Source of the DNA: Pseudomonas alcaligenes
GTDB lineage: Bacteria; Pseudomonadota; Gammaproteobacteria; Pseudomonadales; Pseudomonadaceae
Assembly: GCF_014490745.1 (NCBI RefSeq)
Contig: NZ_LZEU01000001.1
Span: 4,553,501-4,617,500 of the forward strand
DNA length: 64,000 nt
Direction: 5' to 3'
Each line of letters opens with the position of its first letter. Position 1 is the stretch's first letter. The notes beneath the pieces are model-generated. The model was not told where the DNA came from and made no database searches. It saw only the letters and a program-made list of their open reading frames with translations. Of this stretch, positions 54,877 through 64,000 are shown piece after piece. Both the position numbers and the translations under genes were made by a program.

Positions 54877-55695
54877 ATGAGTCACCCACGTATCGCCTTC
54901 ATCGGCGCCGGCAACATGGCCGCCAGTCTGATCGGCGGCCTGCTCGCCCAGGGCATCCCGGCCAGCCATATCCGCGCCAGCGATCCGGGCGCCGAGCAGC
55001 GCGCCAAGGTTGCCAGCGAACACGGCATCGAACTGTTCGAGAGCAACGCCGAGGCCATCGCCGGCGCCGACGTGGTGGTGCTGGCGACCAAGCCGCAGGT
55101 GCTCAAGGGCGTATGCCAGGCCCTGGCGCCGAGCCTGGGCCAAGACCAGCTGATCGTCTCCATCGCCGCCGGCATCAGCTGCGCCAGCCTGAACGCCTGG
55201 CTGGGCAACGTGGCCATCGTGCGCTGCATGCCCAACACGCCGGCACTGCTGCGCCAGGGCGCCAGCGGCCTGTACGCCAACGCCGCGGTCAGCCCGGCCC
55301 AGCGCCAGCTGGCCGAGCAGCTGCTGGGCGCCGTCGGCCTGGCTCTGTGGCTGGACGAGGAACAACTGATCGACGCGGTCACCGCCGTATCCGGCAGCGG
55401 CCCGGCCTACTTCTTCCTGCTGATCGAGGCGATGACCGCCGCCGGCGAGCGCCTCGGCCTGCCGCGCGCCATCGCTGCCCAGCTGACCCAGCACACCGCC
55501 CTCGGCGCCGCACGCATGGCCACCGAGAGCAACGTCGACGCCGCCGAACTGCGCCGCCGGGTCACCTCGCCCAACGGCACCACCGAAGCAGCGATCAAAG
55601 CCTTCCAGGCCGGCGGCTTCGAAGCACTGGTACAACAGGCGCTGGACGCCGCCGCCAACCGCTCGGCCGAACTGGCCGAACAACTGGGTCAATAA
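54877..55695 (+). CDS. proC: Pyrroline-5-carboxylate reductase (272 aa)
   Basis: NAD(P)H-dependent last step of proline synthesis. N-terminal Rossmann motif IAFIGAGNMAASLIGG, then CMPNTPALLRQGASGLYAN and the C-terminal dimerisation signature AVSGSGPAYFFLLIEAMTAAGERLGL with VTSPNGTTEAAI. Normal length. 36 bases after yggS, ten before yggT. Confidence 0.96.
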   Translation: MSHPRIAFIGAGNMAASLIGGLLAQGIPASHIRASDPGAEQRAKVASEHGIELFESNAEAIAGADVVVLATKPQVLKGVCQALAPSLGQDQLIVSIAAGISCASLNAWLGNVAIVRCMPNTPALLRQGASGLYANAAVSPAQRQLAEQLLGAVGLALWLDEEQLIDAVTAVSGSGPAYFFLLIEAMTAAGERLGLPRAIAAQLTQHTALGAARMATESNVDAAELRRRVTSPNGTTEAAIKAFQAGGFEALVQQALDAAANRSAELAEQLGQ

Positions 55696-55704
55696 GGAGC
55701 ATTC

Positions 55705-56298
55705 ATGTCCGGATTCGCCGAAGCCCTCATCTATATCATCCAGACCCTCGGCAGCCTGTACCTGCTGATCGTGCTGCTGCGCTTCATCCTGCAACTGGTG
55801 CGCGCCGACTTCTACAACCCGCTCAGCCAGTTCACGGTCAAGGCCACCCAGCCGTTGCTCAAACCGCTGCGCCGCATCATTCCCGGCTTCGGCGGGCTGG
55901 ATCTGGCCTCGCTGCTGCTGGCGATCCTGGTGCAGCTGCTGCTGATGGTGGTGGTGATCCTCCTCGCCGGCGCCAACCCAGCCGCCGCCGGCCTGCTCCT
56001 GCTGGTGTGGGCGATCATCGCGGTGACCTCGCTGTTCCTGAAGATATTCTTCTTCGCCATGATCATCAGTGTGATCCTCTCCTGGGTCGCCCCCGGCAGC
56101 TACAACCCGGGCGCACAACTGGTCAACCAGATCTGCGAGCCACTGCTGGCACCGTTCCGCCGCCTGATCCCCAACCTCGGCGGCCTGGATATCTCGCCGA
56201 TCTTCGCCTTCATCGCGTTGAACCTGCTCGATCGCTTCGTCATCGGCAACCTGGCGGCGATGAGCCAGATGCCGAGCCTGCTCAGCCCCTTCATCTGA
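55705..56298 (+). CDS. yggT: YggT family membrane protein (197 aa)
   Basis: Integral membrane protein with two tandem YggT units: LGSLYLLIVLLRFILQLVRADFYNPLSQFTVKATQPLLKPLRRIIP and a second LSWVAPGSYNPGAQLVNQICEPLLAPFRRLIP, each followed by hydrophobic helices. It lies ten bases after proC and its stop directly abuts the yggU start. Implicated elsewhere in osmotic tolerance and membrane protein assembly; exact role unknown. Confidence 0.92.
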   Translation: MSGFAEALIYIIQTLGSLYLLIVLLRFILQLVRADFYNPLSQFTVKATQPLLKPLRRIIPGFGGLDLASLLLAILVQLLLMVVVILLAGANPAAAGLLLLVWAIIAVTSLFLKIFFFAMIISVILSWVAPGSYNPGAQLVNQICEPLLAPFRRLIPNLGGLDISPIFAFIALNLLDRFVIGNLAAMSQMPSLLSPFI

Positions 56299-56595
56299 AT
56301 GGGCTGGTACCGCTGGGATGGCGAGGATCTGCTCCTCGACTGCCATCTGCAGCCCAAGGCCAGCAAGGATGAATTCGCCGGGCTGCACGGTGAGCGGCTG
56401 AAGATCCGCCTCACCGCACCGCCAGTGGAGGGTAAAGCCAATGCCCAGCTGCTGGCCTTCCTCGGCAAGGAGTTTGGCGTGGCCAAGAGCCAGGTCAGCC
56501 TGGAAAGCGGCGAACTCAACCGCCACAAGCGCGTGCGTATCCGTGCCCCGCAGCGTCTGCCGGCGCTGCCCGGACTGACCGATCGGTCACTCTGA
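56299..56595 (+). CDS. yggU: DUF167 / YggU family protein (98 aa)
   Basis: Small cytoplasmic protein with the DUF167 core KIRLTAPPVEGKANAQLLAFLGKEFGVAKSQVSLESGELNRHKRVRI. The ATG follows the yggT stop codon without a gap, so the two are translationally coupled. Function not established. Confidence 0.93.
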   Translation: MGWYRWDGEDLLLDCHLQPKASKDEFAGLHGERLKIRLTAPPVEGKANAQLLAFLGKEFGVAKSQVSLESGELNRHKRVRIRAPQRLPALPGLTDRSL

Positions 56596-56781
56596 GCGAC
56601 CTTCAGGCCGAAGTTGTGAACGGCAGCGATTGACGCCACCACCTCCCCCCGCATAATGCAGGCATCTCCGGCAAAGCCTCGGGTATTGTCGTGGAGCAGC
56701 TCGTTGTACGTGTCGCCGCCGTCGGCGGCCACTGAACCGCCCCTATCACCGCAGGATGCGTTAGCCCAGAGGAGAGCCTGG

Positions 56782-58770
56782 ATGAGCATGGAACGACTCA
56801 GTCAGCAGGTCGATGCCTACGTCGCCTGGAAGCGCGAGCTGATGCGCGAGATCACTCGCTACCGCAGCTGGCTGGCGCACAACCGGCTCGGCTCGGAGGC
56901 GATGGATACGCGCCTGGAGCGCGCGCTCAAGCTGCTGCGCACCGACCACATCACCCTGGCTTTCGTCGGCGAGTTCTCCCGCGGCAAGACCGAGCTGATC
57001 AACAGCCTGTTCTTCTCCGAGTACGGCCAGCGCATGCTGCCGTCGCACGCCGGGCGCACCACCATGTGCCCCACCGAGCTGTTCTTCGACCCGCGCTCGG
57101 AGCGTTCCTACATCCGCCTGCTGCCGATCGAGACCCGCGTGGCCGAGGCCAGCGTGGCGCAGTTCAAGCGCATCCCGCGGCACTGGGTGAACATCCCGCT
57201 GGATCTCAGCGACCCGGACAACATGGCCCTGGCCTTCGCCCAGGTGGCCAAGACCAAGCCGATGCCGGTGGAGCAGGCGATCCAGCTCGGCTTCCTGCCG
57301 GACATGCTGGAATCCGCCGGCAAACCCGGCCAGGTGCTGGTGCCGGCCTGGCGCCATGCCATGGTCAACTTCGACCACCCGCTGCTGCGCCAAGGCCTGC
57401 GCATCCTCGACACCCCCGGCCTGAACGCCCTCGGCAGCGAGCCGGAACTGACCCTGTCGATGCTGCCCAACGCCCAGGCCATCCTGTTCCTGCTGGCCGC
57501 CGACACCGGCGTCACCGCCAGCGACATGGCCATCTGGCAGCAGCATATCCGCCAGCTCGACGAAGACACCCAGTCCAGCCTGTTCGCCGTGCTGAACAAG
57601 ATCGACGTGCTGTGGGACGACCTGGCCGGCGAGGAATACGTGCAGAAGGCCATCGGCCTGGTGCGCAACAACACCGCCAAGCAGCTCGGCATCAGCCCGG
57701 CCAACGTGCTGCCGCTGTCGGCCAAGCAGGCCCTGCTGGCCAAGGTGCGCAAGGACGAGCCGCTGCTCGCCCGCAGCCAGCTGGCCGACCTGGAAAACCT
57801 GCTGTGCGAGCGTATCGTCGCGCAGAAGGAGCGCCTGCTCGAAGAACGCGTGGTCAACCAGGTACTGGCCCTGCTCAACAACAGCCAGCACGTGCTCAAC
57901 CTGCGCCTGGAGAAAGTCCGCGAGCAGCAGCAACTGCTCTGCGGCCACCAGCAGGACAACGGCCAGATGCTCTTCGAGCTGACCGCCAAGACCAAGGAAG
58001 ACCACAGCCAGCACCACAAGCGTCTGCTCGGCCTGAAGACCAATCAGCGTCTGCTCAAGCGCCAGGGCGACCTGCTGCGCGCCGCGGTGCGCCCGGAGCG
58101 CCTGGAAGAACACCTGGAGCGGGTGCGCAGCGGCCTCACCGGCAGCTGGACGACCCTGGGCATCAACCAGGCGATCCTCAACTTCTTCCGCGCCGTCGGC
58201 CATGACCTCGGCAGCCTGGCCCAGGAAGCCGAGATGGCCAACAAGATGGTCGCCGCCATCTACCGCCGGCACAACGAAGAGAACCCGCTGCACGGCGTCG
58301 ATGCGCCGCAGTTCAACAGCCAGCGCTACCAGCGCGAGTTGCGCCAGCTGGAGAAGAAGGCCGACCAGTTCCGCCTGCACCTGAAGACCCTGCTCACCGA
58401 GCAGCGCAGCCTGACCCGGCGCTTCTTCGCCACCCTGGTGCAGGAAGTCATCGGCCTGCACCAGCGCCTGCGCCACGAGGCCGAGCAGTGGGCCAACGAT
58501 GCACTGATGCCGCTGATGCAGCACACCCTGGAACACAAGCAGATGCTGGAAACCCACATGCTGCGGCTCAAGGCCCTGGCCCAGGAAACCCAGCAGGCGC
58601 GCCAGCGCGGCGAGCAGCTGACGCGCTACATCGGCGAACTGGAAACCCAGCTCGGCCAGGCCAACGACATGCTCCGTGCCCTGCGCCGGCCAGCGCCGAT
58701 CCAGCGCCAGGGCAAGGTGGTCACCCTGCCGGGCACGCCCCGCGCGCAAAGCGCCGCCGACCCCGCCTGA
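56782..58770 (+). CDS. Dynamin-like GTPase (662 aa)
   Basis: Large GTPase of the bacterial dynamin-like type. P-loop Gly63-Thr70 (GEFSRGKT), G2 Thr in AGRTTMCP, G3 DTPG at 210-213 (ILDTPGLNALGS) and G4 NKID at 272-275. Residues ~360-460 and ~525-635 are Gln/Leu/Arg-rich with heptad character, suggesting long helical bundles or coiled coils. There is no clear transmembrane segment, so membrane contact, if any, is peripheral. The start at 56782 has AGAGGAG upstream. Followed by a hairpin terminator before metX. Role unknown; relatives take part in membrane remodelling or repair. Confidence 0.85.
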   Translation: MSMERLSQQVDAYVAWKRELMREITRYRSWLAHNRLGSEAMDTRLERALKLLRTDHITLAFVGEFSRGKTELINSLFFSEYGQRMLPSHAGRTTMCPTELFFDPRSERSYIRLLPIETRVAEASVAQFKRIPRHWVNIPLDLSDPDNMALAFAQVAKTKPMPVEQAIQLGFLPDMLESAGKPGQVLVPAWRHAMVNFDHPLLRQGLRILDTPGLNALGSEPELTLSMLPNAQAILFLLAADTGVTASDMAIWQQHIRQLDEDTQSSLFAVLNKIDVLWDDLAGEEYVQKAIGLVRNNTAKQLGISPANVLPLSAKQALLAKVRKDEPLLARSQLADLENLLCERIVAQKERLLEERVVNQVLALLNNSQHVLNLRLEKVREQQQLLCGHQQDNGQMLFELTAKTKEDHSQHHKRLLGLKTNQRLLKRQGDLLRAAVRPERLEEHLERVRSGLTGSWTTLGINQAILNFFRAVGHDLGSLAQEAEMANKMVAAIYRRHNEENPLHGVDAPQFNSQRYQRELRQLEKKADQFRLHLKTLLTEQRSLTRRFFATLVQEVIGLHQRLRHEAEQWANDALMPLMQHTLEHKQMLETHMLRLKALAQETQQARQRGEQLTRYIGELETQLGQANDMLRALRRPAPIQRQGKVVTLPGTPRAQSAADPA

Positions 58771-58793
58771 GCCCGACCGCAGCTAGCCTCGAC

Positions 58794-58825
58794 CACGGCC
58801 CCCGCGCTTGCTGCCGGGGGCCGTG
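58794..58825 (+). terminator. GC-rich hairpin, probable terminator before metX
   Basis: Perfect 11-bp stem CACGGCCCCCG / CGGGGGCCGTG with a 10-base loop, followed only by CTCTTTA. It is 24 bases past the GTPase stop; the weak T tract makes termination efficiency uncertain. Confidence 0.65.
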
Positions 58826-58866
58826 CTCTTTAGACTGCCGCTCTCCCCCGATCAAGAGCAGGCTCG

Positions 58867-60006
58867 ATGCCGACTGTCTTTCCCGCAGATTCCGTAGGTC
58901 TGGTCACACCACAGACCGCGCATTTCAGCGAGCCGCTGGCGCTGGTCTGCGGCCGCAGCCTGGCCGACTACCAGCTGGTCTACGAGACCTACGGCACGCT
59001 CAACGCCACGGCCAGCAACGCCGTGCTGATCTGCCACGCGCTGTCCGGCCACCACCATGCCGCCGGCTACCATAGCGTGGATGAGCGCAAGCCCGGCTGG
59101 TGGGACAGCTGCATTGGCCCGGGCAAGCCAATCAACACCAACAAGTTCTTCGTCGTCAGCCTCAACAACCTGGGCGGCTGCAACGGCTCCACCGGCCCGT
59201 CCAGCCTCAACCCGGCCACCGGCAAGGTGTATGGCGCCGACTTCCCGGTGATGACGGTGGAAGACTGGGTGCACAGCCAGGCACGCCTGGCCGACCTGCT
59301 CGGCGTACAGCAGTGGGCCGCGGTGATCGGCGGCAGCCTCGGTGGCATGCAGGCCCTGCAGTGGAGCATCAGCTACCCCGAGCGCATCCGCCACTGCCTG
59401 TGCATCGCCTCGGCGCCCAAGCTGTCGGCGCAGAACATCGCCTTCAACGAAGTGGCACGCCAGGCCATCCTCACCGACCCGGAATTCCATGGCGGGCACT
59501 TCCAGGAGCAAGGGGTGATCCCCAAGCGCGGCCTGATGCTGGCGCGCATGGTCGGCCACATCACCTACCTGTCGGACGACGCCATGGGCGAGAAATTCGG
59601 CCGCGAGCTGAAGACCGACAAGCTCAACTACGACTTCCACAGCGTGGAATTCCAGGTCGAGAGCTACCTGCGCTACCAGGGCGAGGAGTTCTCCGGACGC
59701 TTCGATGCCAATACCTACCTGCTGATGACCAAGGCGCTGGACTACTACGACCCGGCCGCGGCCCACGGCGGCGACCTGGCCAAGACCCTGAGCGCGGCCA
59801 AGGCCGACTTCTGCCTGATGTCCTTCACCACCGACTGGCGCTTCTCGCCGGCGCGCTCGCGGGAAATCGTCGACGCCCTGCTGGCGGCGAAGAAGAACGT
59901 CTGTTACCTGGAAATCGATGCGCCGCAGGGCCACGACGCCTTCCTTATGCCGATCCCGCGTTACCTGCAGGGTTTCAGCGCCTACATGAACCGGATCGAG
60001 GTGTAA
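58867..60006 (+). CDS. metX: Homoserine O-acyltransferase MetX (379 aa)
   Basis: Alpha/beta-hydrolase-fold acyltransferase activating homoserine for methionine synthesis. Nucleophile Ser157 in [14 protein letters not shown]; the Asp is in [11 protein letters not shown] and the His in [12 protein letters not shown]. Although MetX-type, pseudomonad members are known to use succinyl-CoA rather than acetyl-CoA, so homoserine O-succinyltransferase is the better guess. The next gene, metW, starts three bases after its stop, the conserved metX-metW pair. Confidence 0.95.
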   Translation: MPTVFPADSVGLVTPQTAHFSEPLALVCGRSLADYQLVYETYGTLNATASNAVLICHALSGHHHAAGYHSVDERKPGWWDSCIGPGKPINTNKFFVVSLNNLGGCNGSTGPSSLNPATGKVYGADFPVMTVEDWVHSQARLADLLGVQQWAAVIGGSLGGMQALQWSISYPERIRHCLCIASAPKLSAQNIAFNEVARQAILTDPEFHGGHFQEQGVIPKRGLMLARMVGHITYLSDDAMGEKFGRELKTDKLNYDFHSVEFQVESYLRYQGEEFSGRFDANTYLLMTKALDYYDPAAAHGGDLAKTLSAAKADFCLMSFTTDWRFSPARSREIVDALLAAKKNVCYLEIDAPQGHDAFLMPIPRYLQGFSAYMNRIEV

Positions 60007-60009
60007 GTC

Positions 60010-60630
60010 ATGCGTGCGGATCTGGAAATCATCCAGGAATGGATCGCCCCCGGCAGTCGCGTGCTCGACCTCGGCTGTGGCGACGGCGCCCTGCTGGCCC
60101 ACCTGCGCGACCACAAGCAGGTCGGCGGCTACGGCCTGGAGATCGACCCGGAGAAGATCGCCAAGTGCATCGAGTGCGGGGTCAACGTAATCGAGCAGAA
60201 CCTCGACGAAGGCCTGGGCAACTTCGCCGACAACAGCTTCGACGTGGTGGTGATGACCCAGTCGCTGCAGGCCCTGCGCTACCCGGACAAGGTGCTGGCG
60301 GAAATGCTGCGGGTCGGCAAGACCTGCATCATCACCTTCCCCAACTTCGGCCACTGGCGCTGCCGCTGGTACCTGACCACCAAGGGTCGCATGCCAGTGT
60401 CGGAGTTCCTGCCCTACACCTGGTACAACACGCCGAACATCCACTTCTGCACCTTCGCCGACTTCGAGCGCCTGTGCCACGCCCAGGGCGCGCGGGTCGA
60501 AGAGCGCCTGGCAGTGGATCACGCCCACCGGCACAACCTCGGCAGCCGGCTTTGGCCTAATCTGTTGGGAGAGATCGGCATCTATCGCGTCAGCGGCGCC
60601 GGCCTGGCCGATCACCGCGTAGCCGTCTGA
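60010..60630 (+). CDS. metW: MetW, SAM-dependent-methyltransferase-fold partner of MetX (206 aa)
   Basis: Class I methyltransferase fold: motif I VLDLGCGDGALLAHL, then GLEIDPEKIAKCI, FDVVVMTQSLQAL and IITFPNFGHW. MetW is needed with MetX for homoserine acylation in several proteobacteria; a methyl-transfer reaction has not been established. Translation is effectively coupled to metX. Confidence 0.95.
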   Translation: MRADLEIIQEWIAPGSRVLDLGCGDGALLAHLRDHKQVGGYGLEIDPEKIAKCIECGVNVIEQNLDEGLGNFADNSFDVVVMTQSLQALRYPDKVLAEMLRVGKTCIITFPNFGHWRCRWYLTTKGRMPVSEFLPYTWYNTPNIHFCTFADFERLCHAQGARVEERLAVDHAHRHNLGSRLWPNLLGEIGIYRVSGAGLADHRVAV

Positions 60631-60656
60631 ACCGCCTGACGCCCCGGAGGTACACC

Positions 60657-61076
60657 ATGCTTCGCTTCGCATCCCTGATGCTCTGCCTGCTGTTCACCCT
60701 GCCCGCTTTCGCCGAGCGCAAAGAGAGTTTCGGCGACCTCGACGTGCACTACAGCGTGTTCAACTCCAGCTTCCTGCAGCCGGACATCGCCGCCGCTGCC
60801 GGGCTGACCCGCAGCAAGACCGGCGGGGTGCTCAATGTCGCCGCGCTCAAGGCCGGCAAGAACGTGGCCGCCAAGGTCAGCGGCCAGGTGAAGAACCTGC
60901 TCGGGCAGAGTACCGAGCTGACCTTCAAGCAGGTGCCGGAAAGCGGTGCCGTGTACTACCTCGCCGAATTCCCCATGCATGAGCGCGAAGTGCTCAAATT
61001 CAGCCTCAGCGTGCAGGTCGGCGACGGCGCGCCGAATACCTTCAGCTTCGACCAGGAAGTGTTCCCAGACGAATGA
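60657..61076 (+). CDS. DUF4426 periplasmic protein (139 aa)
   Basis: Signal peptide ([20 protein letters not shown]) followed by one beta-rich DUF4426 domain: [37 protein letters not shown] and [11 protein letters not shown] at the end. Strong GGAGG Shine-Dalgarno. It follows metW by 26 bases and overlaps rdgB by 4 bases, so it belongs to the metXW-rdgB-hemW run. Function unknown. Confidence 0.87.
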   Translation: MLRFASLMLCLLFTLPAFAERKESFGDLDVHYSVFNSSFLQPDIAAAAGLTRSKTGGVLNVAALKAGKNVAAKVSGQVKNLLGQSTELTFKQVPESGAVYYLAEFPMHEREVLKFSLSVQVGDGAPNTFSFDQEVFPDE

Positions 61077-61669
61077 AGCCGCTCACCGAACTCGTACTCG
61101 CCAGCCACAACGCCGGCAAACTCAAGGAACTCCAGGCCATGCTGGGCGACAGCGTACGCCTGCGCTCGATCGGTGAATTCTCCAGCGTCGAGCCGGAAGA
61201 AACCGGCCTGTCGTTCGTCGAGAACGCCATTCTCAAGGCGCGCAACGCTGCCCGCCTGTCCGGGCTGCCGGCGCTGGCCGACGACTCCGGCCTGGCGGTG
61301 GACTACCTCGGCGGCGCCCCCGGCATCTATTCGGCACGCTACGCCGATGGTCAGGGCGATGCGGCCAACAACGCCAAGCTGCTGGATGCCCTGAAAGACG
61401 TGCCGGACGCCGAGCGCGGCGCCCAGTTCGTCTGCGCCCTGGCCCTGGTGCGGCACGCCGACGACCCGCTGCCGATCCTCTGCGAAGGCCTGTGGCATGG
61501 CAGCATCCTGCACGCCGCCCGCGGCGAACATGGCTTCGGCTACGACCCGCTGTTCTGGGTTGCCGAGAGCAACTGCTCCAGCGCCGAGATGCCGGCCGCC
61601 GAGAAGAACCGCCTCAGCCATCGCGCCCGCGCTATGGTTCTGCTCAAGCAACGCCTGGGGCTGGCATGA
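61073..61669 (+). CDS. rdgB: dITP/XTP pyrophosphatase RdgB (198 aa)
   Basis: Ham1-family nucleotide sanitiser that hydrolyses non-canonical purine triphosphates (dITP, XTP) to monophosphates. Motifs are [13 protein letters not shown] (substrate and phosphate binding), [40 protein letters not shown] and [12 protein letters not shown] overlaps the DUF4426 stop by 4 bases; its own stop overlaps hemW by 4 bases. Confidence 0.96.
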   Translation: MKPLTELVLASHNAGKLKELQAMLGDSVRLRSIGEFSSVEPEETGLSFVENAILKARNAARLSGLPALADDSGLAVDYLGGAPGIYSARYADGQGDAANNAKLLDALKDVPDAERGAQFVCALALVRHADDPLPILCEGLWHGSILHAARGEHGFGYDPLFWVAESNCSSAEMPAAEKNRLSHRARAMVLLKQRLGLA

Positions 61670-62826
61670 ACACGCCCGCCGGCGGGGGCTTCCAGCTCCC
61701 GCCCCTTGCACTGTACGTGCACATCCCCTGGTGCGTGCGCAAATGCCCGTACTGCGACTTCAACTCCCACGCCGCCGGGCCGAGCCTGCCGGAAGAGGAG
61801 TACGTCGATGCCTTGCTGGCCGACCTGGATGCCGACCTCGGCCATGTCCACCGCCGTGAACTGACCTCGATCTTCTTCGGCGGCGGCACCCCCAGCCTGT
61901 TCTCGGCCAAGGCCCTGGGCCGGCTGCTGGAAGGGGTGGAGCAGCGCGTCGGGTTTGCCGGCGATATCGAGATCACCCTGGAAGCCAACCCCGGCACCTT
62001 CGAGCAGGCCAAGTTCCGCGACTACCGCAGCCTCGGCATCAACCGCCTGTCGATCGGCGTGCAGAGCTTCCAGGAAGCCAAGCTCAAGGCCCTCGGCCGC
62101 ATCCACGACGGCAGCGAGGCGATCCGCGCCGCCGACATGGCGCGCAATGCCGGCTTCGACAACTTCAACCTCGACCTGATGCACGGCCTGCCCGAGCAGA
62201 GCATCGAGGACGCCCTGTTCGACCTGCGCACCGCCATCGACCAGCAGCCCACGCACCTGTCCTGGTACCAGCTGACCATGGAGCCCAACACGGTGTTCTG
62301 GAGCCAGCCGCCAGTGCTGCCGGAAGACGACCTGCTGTGGGACATCCAGGAGGCCGGCCAGGCCCTGCTGGCCGCCGAGGGCTACGCCCAGTACGAGGTT
62401 TCCGCCTACGCCCAGAGCGGCCGCGCTGCGCGGCACAACCTCAACTACTGGACCTTCGGCGACTTCCTCGGCATCGGCGCCGGCGCCCACGCCAAGCTGA
62501 GCAGCCCGGACGGACACATCCTGCGCAGCTGGAAGACCCGCCTGCCCAAGGATTACCTGGCCACCACCAAGGCCTTCCAGGCCGGCAGCCGGGCGCTCGA
62601 CGCCGAGGAGCTGCCCTTCGAGTTCCTGATGAACGTGCTGCGCCTCACCAACGGCGTGCCCGCGGCCCTGTTCAGCCAGCGCACCGGCCTGCCGTTGGCG
62701 CAACTGGCCGCAGCGCGGCGCGAAGCCGAATCGCGCAAGCTGCTGCTGGACGACCCCGAACGCCTGGTCGCAACCCGCGAAGGCCAGCTGTTCCTCAACG
62801 ACCTGCTGCAGCATTTCCTGCCCTGA
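61666..62826 (+). CDS. hemW: HemW, radical-SAM haem chaperone (386 aa)
   Basis: Radical SAM protein with the [4Fe-4S] motif Cys23-X3-Cys27-X2-Cys30 in [12 protein letters not shown], then [21 protein letters not shown] and the HemN-C domain. HemW binds haem and helps deliver it to respiratory enzymes; it is not a coproporphyrinogen oxidase despite old annotations. The start [22 protein letters not shown] at 61666 overlaps the rdgB stop, which supports this start over sites further upstream. Confidence 0.94.
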   Translation: MNTPAGGGFQLPPLALYVHIPWCVRKCPYCDFNSHAAGPSLPEEEYVDALLADLDADLGHVHRRELTSIFFGGGTPSLFSAKALGRLLEGVEQRVGFAGDIEITLEANPGTFEQAKFRDYRSLGINRLSIGVQSFQEAKLKALGRIHDGSEAIRAADMARNAGFDNFNLDLMHGLPEQSIEDALFDLRTAIDQQPTHLSWYQLTMEPNTVFWSQPPVLPEDDLLWDIQEAGQALLAAEGYAQYEVSAYAQSGRAARHNLNYWTFGDFLGIGAGAHAKLSSPDGHILRSWKTRLPKDYLATTKAFQAGSRALDAEELPFEFLMNVLRLTNGVPAALFSQRTGLPLAQLAAARREAESRKLLLDDPERLVATREGQLFLNDLLQHFLP

Positions 62827-62932
62827 CCCCCACTCCCGCCGCCCCTCGCCGTGACGCGCTTGGCAGCCGTGCCGCTGCGGCGCCGGCCGCACCTATACTG
62901 AGTGATCCAGCCCCGCTCGCTCAGGAACCACC

Positions 62933-63217
62933 ATGAAACGCTCCACTACCCTGCGTCTTGGCGTCTCGGCCCTGCTGGTCGCCCTGACCCTTCCCCTCCT
63001 CGCCCAGGCCGGTACCTATGGCTCGGAACGCCGCCAGGATCGCCGCAGCGACCGCTACGACGCCCGCGACAACCGCCAGAGCGGCCGCGAGGAAGCCCGC
63101 GATCTCAAGCAGGAATGCCTCGACTCGGAAGACAGCCGCATGGACTGCCGCCAGCTCAAGCGCAGCACCAAGCAGGACACCCGCCAGGAATCGCGCGCGA
63201 TTCGCCGCGACGACTGA
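62933..63217 (+). CDS. Small secreted Arg/Asp-rich protein (94 aa)
   Basis: Signal peptide (residues 1-~26, ending LLAQA-G) followed by a 68-residue mature region made almost entirely of charged and polar residues, rich in Arg, Asp, Gln and Ser (e.g. RRQDRRSDRYDARDNRQSGREE). Two Cys (ECLDSEDSRMDC) could form a disulfide. The composition suggests a disordered or helical periplasmic protein. I do not recognise the family. Confidence 0.7.
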   Translation: MKRSTTLRLGVSALLVALTLPLLAQAGTYGSERRQDRRSDRYDARDNRQSGREEARDLKQECLDSEDSRMDCRQLKRSTKQDTRQESRAIRRDD

Positions 63218-63400
63218 CCTCCCGCTCAGCCCGCCGCCCCGGCAGGCGGGCGGAAACCATGGCGCAGCCGAAATGTGAGCTGCCCCAGCGGTTTTTCAAG
63301 CGAACCTCCGGCACAGTGGCGCAACGCCACAGTCACGCTTTGCATTCGTGCCCCGACTAGGGTGCAATGGCCGCCTCACACCCCGCCCCAAGGACTTCCG

Positions 63401-63724
63401 ATGGATCTGCTGCTCGACCTGATCGCCACCCTGTCGCGCTGGTGCCGCGGTCACCTGTACGACATTTCCCTGGCCATCATGGCCACCCTGTTCGTGCTGT
63501 TCGGGCCCGGCATCAATGCCTGGGTACAGCGCTCCATCGGCGGCTTCAACTTCTTCCTGCGCACCCTGATCTTCGTCCTGGTCTGCGCGGTCGGCTACGG
63601 CCTGGCCATCGTCTTCCTCACCCCCTGGCTGTCCCATGGGCTGGGTTATTTCAACAACTTCACCCTGGCGCCGGTGCTGCTACTAGTCTTCTTCCTGATC
63701 GGCGTACTGGCCGACCGCAGCTGA
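63401..63724 (+). CDS. DUF3392 family membrane protein (107 aa)
   Basis: Three hydrophobic segments (about residues 20-40, 49-77 and 87-104): ISLAIMATLFVLFGPGINAW, LRTLIFVLVCAVGYGLAIVFLTP and FTLAPVLLLVFFLIGVLAD. The pattern matches DUF3392. AAGGAC before the ATG at 63401. Function unknown. The 183-base gap before it holds only a weak GCCCGCC/GGCGGGC hairpin at 63229-63251. Confidence 0.83.
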   Translation: MDLLLDLIATLSRWCRGHLYDISLAIMATLFVLFGPGINAWVQRSIGGFNFFLRTLIFVLVCAVGYGLAIVFLTPWLSHGLGYFNNFTLAPVLLLVFFLIGVLADRS

Positions 63725-63773
63725 TCCCCGCCGGCACCTCCGTGCGGGCCAGCCGCCCGCCCACGGAGGAGCC

Positions 63774-64000
63774 ATGATGAAACCCCTCAAGCACCTGTAT
63801 CTGTACTTCCACGACGGCCAACGTCTGGCTCTGCGCTTTCCCCAGCAGAACGAAGACCCGGCGGTGATCGCCCGGGCCTTGCGCAAACAGCTCGAATCGC
63901 CTTATCTGAGCATCGAGGTGGACGGCGACCTGCTGATGATCCCGCGCGAGAGCATCAAGTACCTGCAGATCTGCCCGATGCCCATGGCGCTGCCCGAGCT
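63774..64000 (+). CDS. Conserved hypothetical protein (partial, runs off the window)
   Basis: Opens with MMKPLKHLYLYFHDGQRLALRFP behind a GGAGG Shine-Dalgarno; 75 codons are visible. The segment LESPYLSIEVDGDLLMIPRESIKYLQICP reads as a small, soluble beta-rich domain. It follows the DUF3392 gene by 49 bases and may be co-transcribed. Family not recognised from this fragment. Confidence 0.7.
   Translation, partial: MMKPLKHLYLYFHDGQRLALRFPQQNEDPAVIARALRKQLESPYLSIEVDGDLLMIPRESIKYLQICPMPMALPE

Noticed and set aside
54094..56526. 810-codon open frame on the minus strand opposite yggS-proC-yggT-yggU
   Set aside because: Gln/Gly/Ala-rich shadow product with no recognisable motif; four known genes occupy the other strand.

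Overview
The window is high-GC DNA from a Pseudomonas chromosome, probably close to the P. aeruginosa / P. mendocina / P. alcaligenes side of the genus. The basis is the gene content (spuA-I, aguRBA, pilT-pilU, metX-metW, ptsP-rppH, serA divergent from a D-2-hydroxyglutarate dehydrogenase), the codon use, and local gene order that I recall from P. aeruginosa PAO1. I see no rRNA, tRNA, CRISPR array, insertion sequence or prophage.

Layout. 1-8.6 kb: housekeeping and hypothetical genes (alpha/beta hydrolase, DUF2059, 2OG-Fe(II) oxygenase, DUF523, DUF4399, serA with its divergent D2HG dehydrogenase, a fumarylacetoacetase-fold enzyme, an SdiA-regulated beta-propeller). 8.6-15.8 kb: acetylpolyamine deacetylase AphB behind a complete polyamine-type ABC operon, an AraC regulator and a second beta-propeller. 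16.3-25.2 kb: a guanidinobutyrate-type cluster (LysR, gbuA, NTF2-like protein, NCS1 permease, amino-acid-type ABC transporter, class II aldolase-like protein, ThDP decarboxylase). 25.2-32.3 kb: rpiA, ilvA, two small membrane proteins around a 123-bp palindromic element, a HAD phosphatase, rppH and ptsP. 32.4-51.3 kb: AraC regulator, Ntn acylase, spuHGFEDCBA, spuI, an orphan polyamine-type binding protein, aguR and aguBA. 51.3-64 kb: TM2 protein, pilU/pilT, yggS-proC-yggT-yggU, a dynamin-like GTPase, metX-metW, DUF4426-rdgB-hemW and small envelope genes.

The dominant theme is catabolism of polyamines and guanidino compounds. Agmatine goes to putrescine (AguA, AguB). Putrescine and spermidine are imported (SpuDEFGH) and handled by gamma-glutamylation (SpuB, SpuI, SpuA) or transamination (SpuC). 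Acetylated polyamines are deacetylated by AphB. 4-Guanidinobutyrate is hydrolysed by GbuA. Several of these routes converge on 4-aminobutyrate. Four polyamine-type binding proteins and three ABC importers lie within about 40 kb.

The most interesting points are the recomposed gbu cluster with a 24-bp operator palindrome, the 123-bp cruciform element, the tandem operators upstream of aguBA, the hairpins in the larger spu intercistronic gaps, and the dynamin-like GTPase between yggU and metX. Function calls are by recognition of families and motifs, not database search. PAO1 locus comparisons are from memory.
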